A DNA stretch of 34,885 nt from an uncultured Prevotellaceae bacterium. GTDB lineage: Bacteria > Bacteroidota > Bacteroidia > Bacteroidales > Muribaculaceae. The stretch is from the NCBI GenBank assembly GCA_905210415.1, contig CAJLWM010000016.1, forward strand, positions 1 through 34,885, given 5' to 3'. The stretch's first letter is position 1; every line of letters begins with the position of its first letter. The position numbers and the translations under genes were made by a program. Of the stretch, positions 17,000 to 24,401 are shown one piece after another. A model generated the notes under the pieces. That model was not told the DNA's origin. It saw nothing but the letters and a program-made list of their open reading frames with translations, and made no database searches.

Positions 17000-18033
17000 T
17001 GAACACAATCATCGGATTACTTATCATAGCCGCTGGAGCGTTTTGTCAATCCAGCAGCTATGTTCCAATCAATAAAATCAAAGATTGGAGTTGGGAAAGT
17101 TATTGGATAGTTCAGGGTGTCTTCGCCTGGTTGCTGCTTCCATTGCTTGGCGCTTTTCTTGCTGTGCCAGACGGACACAGCATGTTTGAACTATTCTCAA
17201 GCGCCCCTTCCTTTAATGTTTGGATGACCATATTCTTCGGCGTCCTTTGGGGAGTAGGTGGCCTTACGTTCGGCCTTTCGATGCGCTATCTTGGTGTGGC
17301 TCTCGGACAATCAATAGCACTTGGCACATGCGCAGGTCTTGGCACAATCATGGGTCCTCTGTTGCTCAACATTTGCTTCCCCGAACTAAATGCTATAGAT
17401 TCACTCACATTCTCTGTAATAATGGGTGTGGTGGTCACGATCTTCGGCATTGGCGTAATTGGCTATGCCGGCCTGCTGAAAGCTGAGACCCTATTAGAGT
17501 CAGGGACAAAGTCTACTGTCAACGAATTTAATTTCTCTAAGGGATTGTTTATCGCCATATTGGCTGGCTTTATGAGCGGATGCTTTAATGTGGGACTGGA
17601 ATTTGGCAAAAACATCAACTTTGGAGACGCCACTCCTGACATCTTCAAGACATTGCCAGCAACAATGCTTGTAACAATCGGTGGCTTCGTCACAAACGCT
17701 GCATATTGCTTCTATCAAAACCATAAGAACCACACATGGGGCGACTACAAGAAAAAAGCGGTATGGGGCAACAATATCATGTTCTGCCTTCTCGCCGGTG
17801 CATTGTGGTACAGCCAATTCTTCGGATTGTCGTTGGGCAAAGGATTCCTCACCGAAGCACCAACACTGATGACTCTCTCATTCTGCATTCTTATGGCGCT
17901 CAATGTCACCTTCTCCAACGTTTGGGGAATCATACTCAAAGAATGGAAAGGCTGCAACAATAAGACCATTACAGTGTTGATTATCGGGATTATCATCCTC
18001 GTATTCTCAACATTCCTACCACAAATTATATAG
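16999..18033 (+). CDS. rhaT: L-rhamnose/proton symporter
   Basis: A 344-residue inner membrane protein with about ten hydrophobic helices, of the RhaT branch of the drug/metabolite transporter superfamily. Diagnostic blocks are GAFCQSSSYVPINKIKDWSWESYW, WGVGGLTFGLSMRYLGVALGQSIALG and FNVGLEFGKNI. It brings L-rhamnose into the cell with a proton. The start overlaps the rhaA stop by one base. It ends about 50 bases before a strong hairpin shared with the convergent rhaD. Confidence 0.95.
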   Translation: MNTIIGLLIIAAGAFCQSSSYVPINKIKDWSWESYWIVQGVFAWLLLPLLGAFLAVPDGHSMFELFSSAPSFNVWMTIFFGVLWGVGGLTFGLSMRYLGVALGQSIALGTCAGLGTIMGPLLLNICFPELNAIDSLTFSVIMGVVVTIFGIGVIGYAGLLKAETLLESGTKSTVNEFNFSKGLFIAILAGFMSGCFNVGLEFGKNINFGDATPDIFKTLPATMLVTIGGFVTNAAYCFYQNHKNHTWGDYKKKAVWGNNIMFCLLAGALWYSQFFGLSLGKGFLTEAPTLMTLSFCILMALNVTFSNVWGIILKEWKGCNNKTITVLIIGIIILVFSTFLPQII

Positions 18034-18085
18034 TTAGTTTAGTAAGTGTTAGTTGAAACGCAGGTTATGATGCATGATAACCTAA

Positions 18086-18124
18086 AAAAGCTGGAAACCA
18101 CCAATTAGGTAGTTTCCAGCTTTT
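18086..18124. terminator. Bidirectional terminator between rhaT and rhaD
   Basis: A 17-bp stem with one internal mismatch pairs 18086-18102 with 18108-18124 (loop AATTA). It is flanked by AAAAAA on the left and TTTT on the right, so it can end transcription from both the rhaT side (+) and the rhaD side (-). A second small hairpin, AGGTTAT/ATAACCT (18062-18083), precedes it. Confidence 0.85.
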
Positions 18125-18152
18125 AACATATCGTGAAATGATAGCTTCTTAA

Positions 18153-18962
18153 TTATTTCGGCAAGTTGAATGCCACCGACATTTCTTTCATCTGTTGCTG
18201 TGTCATGCCATCTGGTTCGAAGCCCATACACTTAGCACTAATATAAATCTTTGCGCTCTTTGACAACACGTCAATCTGGTCGAAAGCATCCATCGCATCA
18301 AGTCCCTTAGCAAACACTCCATGTTTCTCCCACATCACCACATCGTAGTCTTCAAGTTCTGCCAATGTGGCATCAGCAAGCTTAACACTGCCAGGCAACT
18401 CATAAGGCACAATGCCGAGTCCCAGCGGGCAGAAAGCCTTTGTTTCAGGAATCATGCTCCAAAGAATGTTTGTAAGCACATCCTTGCCCATAAACTGCTT
18501 GTTGTGACTCATTGCCACAAGTTCTATTGGATGCGTGTGCAATGTAGCTCTATAGTTCGATCCTCGCTCTATCATCCGATTATGAACGCTTAAGTGACTT
18601 GGCAACTCGCTTGTAGGAGCAACATCGTTGTCGGCAATTATCACATAACTTGCGCAATCGTCAAGTATACGGATAACCGAACCATTCTCCATAGGCTTGC
18701 GAGCGAGATCGCGCATACGCTTGCCCGTACCCTTGCAATAGAAATAACAGCCCTTGAGATATGGCAATGTGATGCCTATTTGCTTTACTTCGCTGATGGC
18801 AGGCATCGCCCTCACCTCATCATCGATAAGGTCGGTGATATTCACTGTGATGTTACCTCCATTACGCTCAGCCCATCCGTTTTGCCACAGATAGCCAGCC
18901 ACTTCTGCCGTTTTCTCAATTTCAGATTTAAGATTAGAGCGGCCCTCAAGAATACTTTCCAT
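18153..18962 (-). CDS. rhaD: Rhamnulose-1-phosphate aldolase
   Basis: A 269-residue class II aldolase that splits rhamnulose 1-phosphate into dihydroxyacetone phosphate and L-lactaldehyde. The start at 18962 (MESILEG) fits family N-termini; an in-frame ATG at 19004 would add an unlikely Lys/Asn-rich extension. Seen blocks are GYLWQNGWAERNGGNITVNI, the zinc-ligand segment ATLHTHPIELVAMSH and MWEKHGVFAKG. It completes the pathway with the rhaB, rhaA and rhaT genes, but sits on the opposite strand and so needs its own promoter. Only an imperfect -7 element (GAACTTTG, 19009-19016 on the - strand) is visible. No lactaldehyde reductase gene is present here. Confidence 0.95.
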   Translation of the reverse strand: MESILEGRSNLKSEIEKTAEVAGYLWQNGWAERNGGNITVNITDLIDDEVRAMPAISEVKQIGITLPYLKGCYFYCKGTGKRMRDLARKPMENGSVIRILDDCASYVIIADNDVAPTSELPSHLSVHNRMIERGSNYRATLHTHPIELVAMSHNKQFMGKDVLTNILWSMIPETKAFCPLGLGIVPYELPGSVKLADATLAELEDYDVVMWEKHGVFAKGLDAMDAFDQIDVLSKSAKIYISAKCMGFEPDGMTQQQMKEMSVAFNLPK

Positions 18963-19148
18963 ATTGGTATTTATTAAATTCGTTAATTGCTTTTTTGTTT
19001 TCAATTTACAAAGTTCGTAAATTTATTAAAAGCAAACCTTATAGATTTGATTTTTGAACAATAGGTTTTGACAAGATGCTTCTTGTCATCCTTTGCGCCG
19101 CACAACCGTAGCAGAAGGGTTTGCCGGAACATCCGTTGACTATTACGT

Positions 19149-20993
19149 TTATCGCTCCACTTCGCTCATCACTCTGAAGAAATTGCCGCCCCAAATCTTT
19201 GCGAGGTCGCTATCGGAGTAGCCCATCTCTATCAGTCGCATTGTGATATTCACCATATCGTTGTCGGCCATCAATCCAGGCACACCGCCACCGCCATCAA
19301 AGTCGGTGCCAATGCCCACATGGTCGATGCCAGCCACGCCCACCATATAATCGAGGTGCTTAACGAAATCTTCTATCGTAGCGCCGCCTTTCTTCAAGAA
19401 ATCGCTATAGGCTACTGTCTGTATCACGCCGCCATTCTTGGCCAACGCACGCAGTTGCGCGTCGGTGATATTACGGTCGTTGTCGCACAAAGCACGTGCA
19501 CCAGAGTGCGAGCACATCACAGGCTTCTTCGATAGTTTCATCACATCCCAGAATGTGCCTTCGCTGGCATGCGATAGATCGATGATAATGCCCAATTTGT
19601 TGCACTCCTTCACCAGCTTCACTCCGAATGGCGTAAGTCCTTTCGCGGCATTGGCTGTGTGAGTAGAGGAATTGCAAATCTGATTGTCGTAGGTGTGACA
19701 CAATGTGAGATATTTCACGCCTTGTCGCTTCAGTTCTTTGAGCCTTTTCAAATCACGGCCGATGCCTATGCCGTTTTCCACACCAATAAAAAACGCCTTT
19801 TTCCCCTCGCTCTTCAGGCGAGTCACATCGTCTACGCTGTTTGCCACAGCGCACACATCAGAGTAGCGCTCCACTTGCTTATAGGTCTCTGAAATCAGGC
19901 TCAACACCTTTTTATGGCACGCATCAAAGGTGGCTTGATTGAGTTCTTTAGCCACACGGCGGGTCTTACCATTCTCTGTCACTCGTTTATCTGAACCCAC
20001 ATAGGCTGCAAGGAATTGCGAATCAAGCATACCCTCTTGCATCTTTGGCACATTCACGCAGTTGCCGCATCGCAGACCTATTTCTACGCCGTCTTCAAAG
20101 TCGAGCGGAGCATCTGTGTGGGTATCTACCGACAGCACTCTCGCATGAAGGGCACGGGCGTGCTTATACAAGCGTGCTTCATCTATGAAGTGACTGAATA
20201 TTTTGTTCATATACGCATTCTTTCCGCGAAAACCTTCGGGATGCCACTGCACGCCCATTATGCGGCGTATTGGATAGAAGTCGATGGCTTCCACCACCCC
20301 ATCAGGACTCATAGCAGAAACTTTTGCCCCCTTTGCCACATCTTTCACGGCTTGGTGATGCGAGCTATTCACATCGAGCGAGTCCACTCCGAGCAAGGTG
20401 TGCAGCACCGAGCCTTTTGTGAGTGCCACAGAATGCACTGCACGTTCGCCCGACGACAATCTATGATGCGTAACGTCACCACCAAACTGTGCTGGAAGAT
20501 CTTGATAGAGAGTACCGCCAAATGCCACGTTTAGCACCTGTACGCCTCGGCAGATGCCAAGGATAGGCAGATTGCGATTTACCGCAAGGCGTGTCACACT
20601 CAATTCCACAACGTCGCGCACCGAATCCACTTCGCCAAGCTGCTCTATGGGCACCTCTCCGAAATATGATGGTGCTATGTCTTCACCGCCTGTGAGTAGC
20701 ACACCATCAAGCCGGCTCACCACATCGTGCAGATACTGAGCCGACGTGTCTGCAACGATTATCACTGGCACACCGCCAGCTCTTGTCACGGCATCTACAT
20801 ACGCTCTCGAAATCGAACTCATTCGGCTACCAGTAGGTGTAATGCCGATGAGAGGAGCCTCGCCACCGATATGCTTCACCTCCACCGCACCAAGGCGCGC
20901 ATACAACTGCTGCAAACGCTCCGAATCGCGTGCCACCGATGCTGCCGTGCCGATAATCGATAATGCCATAAGCAAAAATAATTTTTTCATCAT
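19149..20993 (-). CDS. Secreted fusion: peptidase C26-like amidotransferase domain plus M19 dipeptidase
   Basis: About 614 residues, starting at MMKKLFLLMALSIIG (20993 or 20990), a signal peptide; the upstream in-frame ATG at 21050 would bury it. Residues 45-275 form a class I glutamine-amidotransferase-like domain of the PuuD/peptidase C26 type, with the nucleophile in ILGICRGVQVLN (about Cys147) and the His/Glu pair in VQWHPEG (about 250-252). Residues 285-614 form an M19 renal-dipeptidase domain with metal ligands in DTHTD, VENGIGI, IDLSHAS and MCSHSGAR, and the block DHVGIGTDFDGG. M19 enzymes cleave dipeptides; C26 enzymes cleave gamma-glutamyl bonds. A periplasmic enzyme handling gamma-glutamyl peptides, perhaps from cell wall or glutathione-like substrates, is a reasonable inference. 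No operon partner is evident. Confidence 0.85.
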   Translation of the reverse strand: MMKKLFLLMALSIIGTAASVARDSERLQQLYARLGAVEVKHIGGEAPLIGITPTGSRMSSISRAYVDAVTRAGGVPVIIVADTSAQYLHDVVSRLDGVLLTGGEDIAPSYFGEVPIEQLGEVDSVRDVVELSVTRLAVNRNLPILGICRGVQVLNVAFGGTLYQDLPAQFGGDVTHHRLSSGERAVHSVALTKGSVLHTLLGVDSLDVNSSHHQAVKDVAKGAKVSAMSPDGVVEAIDFYPIRRIMGVQWHPEGFRGKNAYMNKIFSHFIDEARLYKHARALHARVLSVDTHTDAPLDFEDGVEIGLRCGNCVNVPKMQEGMLDSQFLAAYVGSDKRVTENGKTRRVAKELNQATFDACHKKVLSLISETYKQVERYSDVCAVANSVDDVTRLKSEGKKAFFIGVENGIGIGRDLKRLKELKRQGVKYLTLCHTYDNQICNSSTHTANAAKGLTPFGVKLVKECNKLGIIIDLSHASEGTFWDVMKLSKKPVMCSHSGARALCDNDRNITDAQLRALAKNGGVIQTVAYSDFLKKGGATIEDFVKHLDYMVGVAGIDHVGIGTDFDGGGGVPGLMADNDMVNITMRLIEMGYSDSDLAKIWGGNFFRVMSEVER

Positions 20994-21086
20994 TCTTATA
21001 TACAAAAAGCGATGCAGATTTATCGCTACCATCTCTGACAGCATCCGCATCGCAATATATCATAGTTTATTCATTTCACATCACTC

Positions 21087-22763
21087 TTATGCAAGCAATA
21101 GCACTAACAACTGAGCCGTAATCACACGCAAGAACATTGTCAATGGATATACGGTAGAGTATGCTACGGCTGGAGCATCGTTGCTTGCCACCTTGTTGGC
21201 ATAAGCCAATGCTGGTGGGTCGGTAGTTGCACCCGAAAGCAGACCGATGATAGTGCAATAGTTGAGCTTGTGGCGCCAGCGAGCAAGCACGCCGACAATC
21301 AAAAGCGGAATAATTGTAATCAAGAAACCATAAAGTACCCACAAAGCACCTGTTTCGCTAAACACTGTAGCAGCGAAGTCCTTACCGGCTGCGATACCTA
21401 CAGATGCAAGGAATAGGCAGATACCAATCTCGCGCAGAAGCAAGTTGGCTGCACTTGTGGTGTAAGTAACGAGTTTCATCTTATATCCAAATCGGCTTAC
21501 CAAAATAGCCACGATAAGTGGGCCACCTGCCAAACCGAGCTTCATAGGCACTGTCATACCTGGCAACAAGAAAGGAATTGAACCGAGCACAATACCCAAG
21601 AAGATACCAATGAACATGGTGAACATGTTTGGCTCGTTAAGACGACGCAATGAGTTACCCAACTTAGAAGCCAAACGATTGATATCGTCCAAGCCTCCCA
21701 CCACAGTGATGCGGTCGCCAATCTGGAGAGCCAAGTTAGGACGAGCCAACAAGTCAACACCAGCACGGTTTACGCGAGTAGCATTCAATCTATAACCCAT
21801 GCGCAAGCGCAATGTACCTATCTTTCTACCCACATACTGGCTATTAGTAACCACGATGCGACGCGATACCACTTCGCGTGGATCGTCTTGCCATGTCATT
21901 TCCACCTTAGGACCAACAAACATAGCAAATGCGCCTTCGTCTTGTTGCGACATCACGATAAGCAACTTGTCGTGCATCTCTATCACAGTAGACGATTGTG
22001 GAAGCACAAACGAGCCATCGGCACGTTGGATGCGCGAAATCACGAAGTTGCGGTCGATCATTTGGCTAAGACGAAGCACTGTGCTACCAGCAAGCAATTC
22101 GTTAGTAACCTCAAATGTCACGCAGTATGGCTTCAAATAGCTATCTTCACTATCTTCTTCTATTTGACGGCTTTCTTCCTCCAACTTAATGCCAAAAAAC
22201 ACCTTTACGAGAATCATCGACAAGATGATACCTACCACACCAAGAGGATAAGCAGCAGCATAACCCATCGACATAGCCTCGTTGAGCACAGCAGCACCTG
22301 CGCCATGAGTTTCAAGCAATGTCTGCTGAGCAGCACCAAGACCAGGAGTATTGGTCACGGCACCCGACAAGATACCCACCATATCGGTGAGGCGAACGTT
22401 GCCTACGCCATAATAGATAATAAGAGCAACTATGATGTTCAAGCCAATCAACAACATGGCAAGACCATTCAACACAAGACCGCCCTTCTTAAACGAAGAG
22501 AAGAAACCAGGACCAACCTGCATACCTATAGAGAAGATAAACAGAATCAGACCGAATTCTCTGATGAAGTGAAGCACTCCAGAATCTACTTGCAATCCGA
22601 GATGACCCATCAGGATACCCACAAACAGCACAAATGTAGTACCAAGCGATATACCAAAGAATTTCACTTTTCCAAGCACAACTCCAAGGGCAATCACCAA
22701 TGAGTATACCAAGATTGAATGAGCCACTGAACCGCCAGTAAACAAATCAACTATCCAATCCAT
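21087..22763 (-). CDS. YidE/YbjL-type putative transporter
   Basis: A 558-residue inner membrane protein with the duplicated AspT/YidE/YbjL antiporter domain. The N-terminal half has about five helices (with SGAVTNTPGLGAAQQ). A cytoplasmic middle carries two TrkA-C (RCK_C) domains (about residues 205-370: VLRLSQMIDRNFVISRIQR and LRLRMGYRLNATRVNR). The C-terminal half has about six helices (with LLSGATTDPPALAYAN mirroring the first half). The duplicated SGA-T-xx-P motif is typical. Related AspT exchanges aspartate for alanine; the substrate of this branch is unknown. It is divergently transcribed from the MgtC gene, and both have full promoter pairs. Confidence 0.88.
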   Translation of the reverse strand: MDWIVDLFTGGSVAHSILVYSLVIALGVVLGKVKFFGISLGTTFVLFVGILMGHLGLQVDSGVLHFIREFGLILFIFSIGMQVGPGFFSSFKKGGLVLNGLAMLLIGLNIIVALIIYYGVGNVRLTDMVGILSGAVTNTPGLGAAQQTLLETHGAGAAVLNEAMSMGYAAAYPLGVVGIILSMILVKVFFGIKLEEESRQIEEDSEDSYLKPYCVTFEVTNELLAGSTVLRLSQMIDRNFVISRIQRADGSFVLPQSSTVIEMHDKLLIVMSQQDEGAFAMFVGPKVEMTWQDDPREVVSRRIVVTNSQYVGRKIGTLRLRMGYRLNATRVNRAGVDLLARPNLALQIGDRITVVGGLDDINRLASKLGNSLRRLNEPNMFTMFIGIFLGIVLGSIPFLLPGMTVPMKLGLAGGPLIVAILVSRFGYKMKLVTYTTSAANLLLREIGICLFLASVGIAAGKDFAATVFSETGALWVLYGFLITIIPLLIVGVLARWRHKLNYCTIIGLLSGATTDPPALAYANKVASNDAPAVAYSTVYPLTMFLRVITAQLLVLLLA

Positions 22764-22832
22764 TAATTAAAATTATTTATATGATTATTACTATTTCAAA
22801 TAATATAGATGTCAGAAACTGAAAATCAAGTG

Positions 22833-22864
22833 CAAAGTTACTACTTTTTCCGCTTTGCCCCAAA
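22833..22864 (-). promoter_or_regulatory. Bacteroidetes-type promoter of the YidE-like gene
   Basis: On the - strand TTTG (22864-22861), 20 bases, then TAACTTTG (22840-22833). The start codon at 22763 is about 70 bases downstream. Confidence 0.78.
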
Positions 22865-22937
22865 TCAACGCTTATCTATTTGTTTTAACACTTCGTTACA
22901 TATCGCAGATTTTTACAAACCATCTCTTACTCAGGAC

Positions 22938-22968
22938 TTGTGAATTTGCCTCGCAACAAGTATATTTG
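22938..22968 (+). promoter_or_regulatory. Bacteroidetes-type promoter of the MgtC-like gene
   Basis: TTG (22938-22940), 20 bases, then TATATTTG (22961-22968). The start codon is 27 bases downstream at 22996. Confidence 0.75.
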
Positions 22969-22995
22969 CATTGCCAACATTAACATCTTGATATT

Positions 22996-23718
22996 ATGGA
23001 TTACCTGCAAAACATATCCAACCAAATAACGCTGCAAGAGGTGAATTGGGTAAACGCCACGCTACGATTGTTCCTAAGCATGCTTCTCGGCGCAATAGTG
23101 GGCATTGAGCGCATGAAGAAAGGCCAGATGGCTGGCATGCGCACATTCTCGCTCATCTCCACTGGCGCCACTCTTGCCATGCTCGTTTCTATCTACATTC
23201 CACAAGAGTTTCTCGGACTGAAAAACGGCGACCCCGGCCGAATAGCCGCACAGGTGGTTTCGGGTATCGGTTTTCTGGGCGCTGGAGCCATCATACAGAT
23301 GAAAGGCTCGGTGCGCGGACTCACCACTGCAGCTGGCATCTGGATCACCGCTATGATTGGCTTGGCTATCGGTGCTGGCATGTATGTGATAGGCATTATC
23401 ACCACACTGCTCATCATCTTCATCCTTGCCATCATGAACCGCTATGAGCACTTCACCAACATCGCTGGCGAATCTAAGATCATCCGCATCAAACTCAACG
23501 ACATCATCACAGACCCTACGCACATCAACGATGCGTTTTTCCGCCATCAAGTGCATATCAGCGACACCTTCCTGAAATACGACTATGAAAACAGCTCCAC
23601 AATCATCAATCTGATTGTGCGCTGCAAGTCAACAACAAATTTCATTGAGGTCTTCAACGACATTCACAAAGACAGCAGAGTGACATCTATCACTCTCTCA
23701 AACGAGGTGAATATCTGA
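22996..23718 (+). CDS. MgtC/SapB family membrane protein
   Basis: A 240-residue protein with an N-terminal MgtC domain of about four to five helices: LSMLLGAIVGIERMKKGQMAGMRTFSLIS, then GIGFLGAGAIIQMKGSVRGLTTAAGIWITAMIGLAIGAG. A soluble C-terminal ACT-like region follows (about residues 160-240). MgtC proteins of pathogens modulate Mg2+ homeostasis, the F-type ATPase and survival at low Mg2+; in commensals the role is unclear. Its stop lies only 4 bases from the stop of the convergent HAD gene, leaving no room for a terminator between them. Confidence 0.9.
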   Translation: MDYLQNISNQITLQEVNWVNATLRLFLSMLLGAIVGIERMKKGQMAGMRTFSLISTGATLAMLVSIYIPQEFLGLKNGDPGRIAAQVVSGIGFLGAGAIIQMKGSVRGLTTAAGIWITAMIGLAIGAGMYVIGIITTLLIIFILAIMNRYEHFTNIAGESKIIRIKLNDIITDPTHINDAFFRHQVHISDTFLKYDYENSSTIINLIVRCKSTTNFIEVFNDIHKDSRVTSITLSNEVNI

Positions 23719-23722
23719 TTTT

Positions 23723-24385
23723 TCACTCCACCGACGACTTCACGATATCATAGATATCCGAGGCCTTGTTTACGATTCTATCGGCATGATATTCGTTCAA
23801 TTCCTTTTCGCTACGGAATCCCCATGTCACGCCCACTGAATCCACACATGCGCGGCGAGCAGTTTCCATATCCACGCCCGAATCGCCCACATAAAGCACC
23901 TCCGACTTTGGCACCTTGGCATCGCCAAGAATAGAGAACACCACCGATGGATCGGGCTTCACGTTAACGCCTTCGCGCTGGCCATACACTGCCACGAAAT
24001 TGATATCCGAGAAGAAATGATGCACGATTTTCTCAGTGGCTTGCTGATATTTGTTTGAAGCCACTGCCACCATCACGCCATCTTCAACAAGATTGTGCAA
24101 CAATTCCATTATGCCGTCGTATGGCTTAGTGCAATCGGTGTTATGCTCGTTGTAATACTCCTTGAAATCTTTCAGCAAAGCATCGATAATGCTATCAGTG
24201 CGTGCATCATCGGGCAACGCCTTGCGCATGAGATTGCGCACGCCATTACCTACAAAGAACGGATAACTTGCAAGGCTATGTGTAGGATATCCATTTGCAT
24301 CCAACGCATAATTGGCAGCATTGCCCAAATCCTCAATTGTGTTGAGCAAAGTGCCGTCGAGATCAAAAATCACTAATTTTTTCAT
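23723..24385 (-). CDS. HAD hydrolase, phosphoglycolate phosphatase-like
   Basis: A 220-residue HAD hydrolase. The nucleophile motif is KKLVIFDLDGTLLNT (Asp8 and Asp10), with a helical cap after it. Motif II is VAVASNKYQ, the motif III lysine is in NVKPDPSVVFSIL, and motif IV is VLYVGDSGVDMETARRA. The order and spacing match the Gph branch, which removes phosphate from 2-phosphoglycolate, though close relatives act on other small phosphates. The start at 24385 (MKKLVIF) is preferred; an in-frame ATG at 24418 would overlap the upstream tamL gene. tamL ends 16 bases before this start on the same strand, so the two are probably cotranscribed. Confidence 0.88.
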   Translation of the reverse strand: MKKLVIFDLDGTLLNTIEDLGNAANYALDANGYPTHSLASYPFFVGNGVRNLMRKALPDDARTDSIIDALLKDFKEYYNEHNTDCTKPYDGIMELLHNLVEDGVMVAVASNKYQQATEKIVHHFFSDINFVAVYGQREGVNVKPDPSVVFSILGDAKVPKSEVLYVGDSGVDMETARRACVDSVGVTWGFRSEKELNEYHADRIVNKASDIYDIVKSSVE

Positions 24386-24401
24386 ATCAATAAACCTAAA
24401 A

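Noticed and set aside
19070..19087. GACAAGA/TCTTGTC hairpin between rhaD and the M19 fusion gene
   Set aside because: No T tract follows on either strand, so it was not called a terminator.
20994..21050. Longer N-terminus for the amidotransferase-dipeptidase fusion
   Set aside because: The extra 19 residues precede a well-formed signal peptide beginning MMKKLFLLMAL, so the upstream ATG is unlikely to be used.
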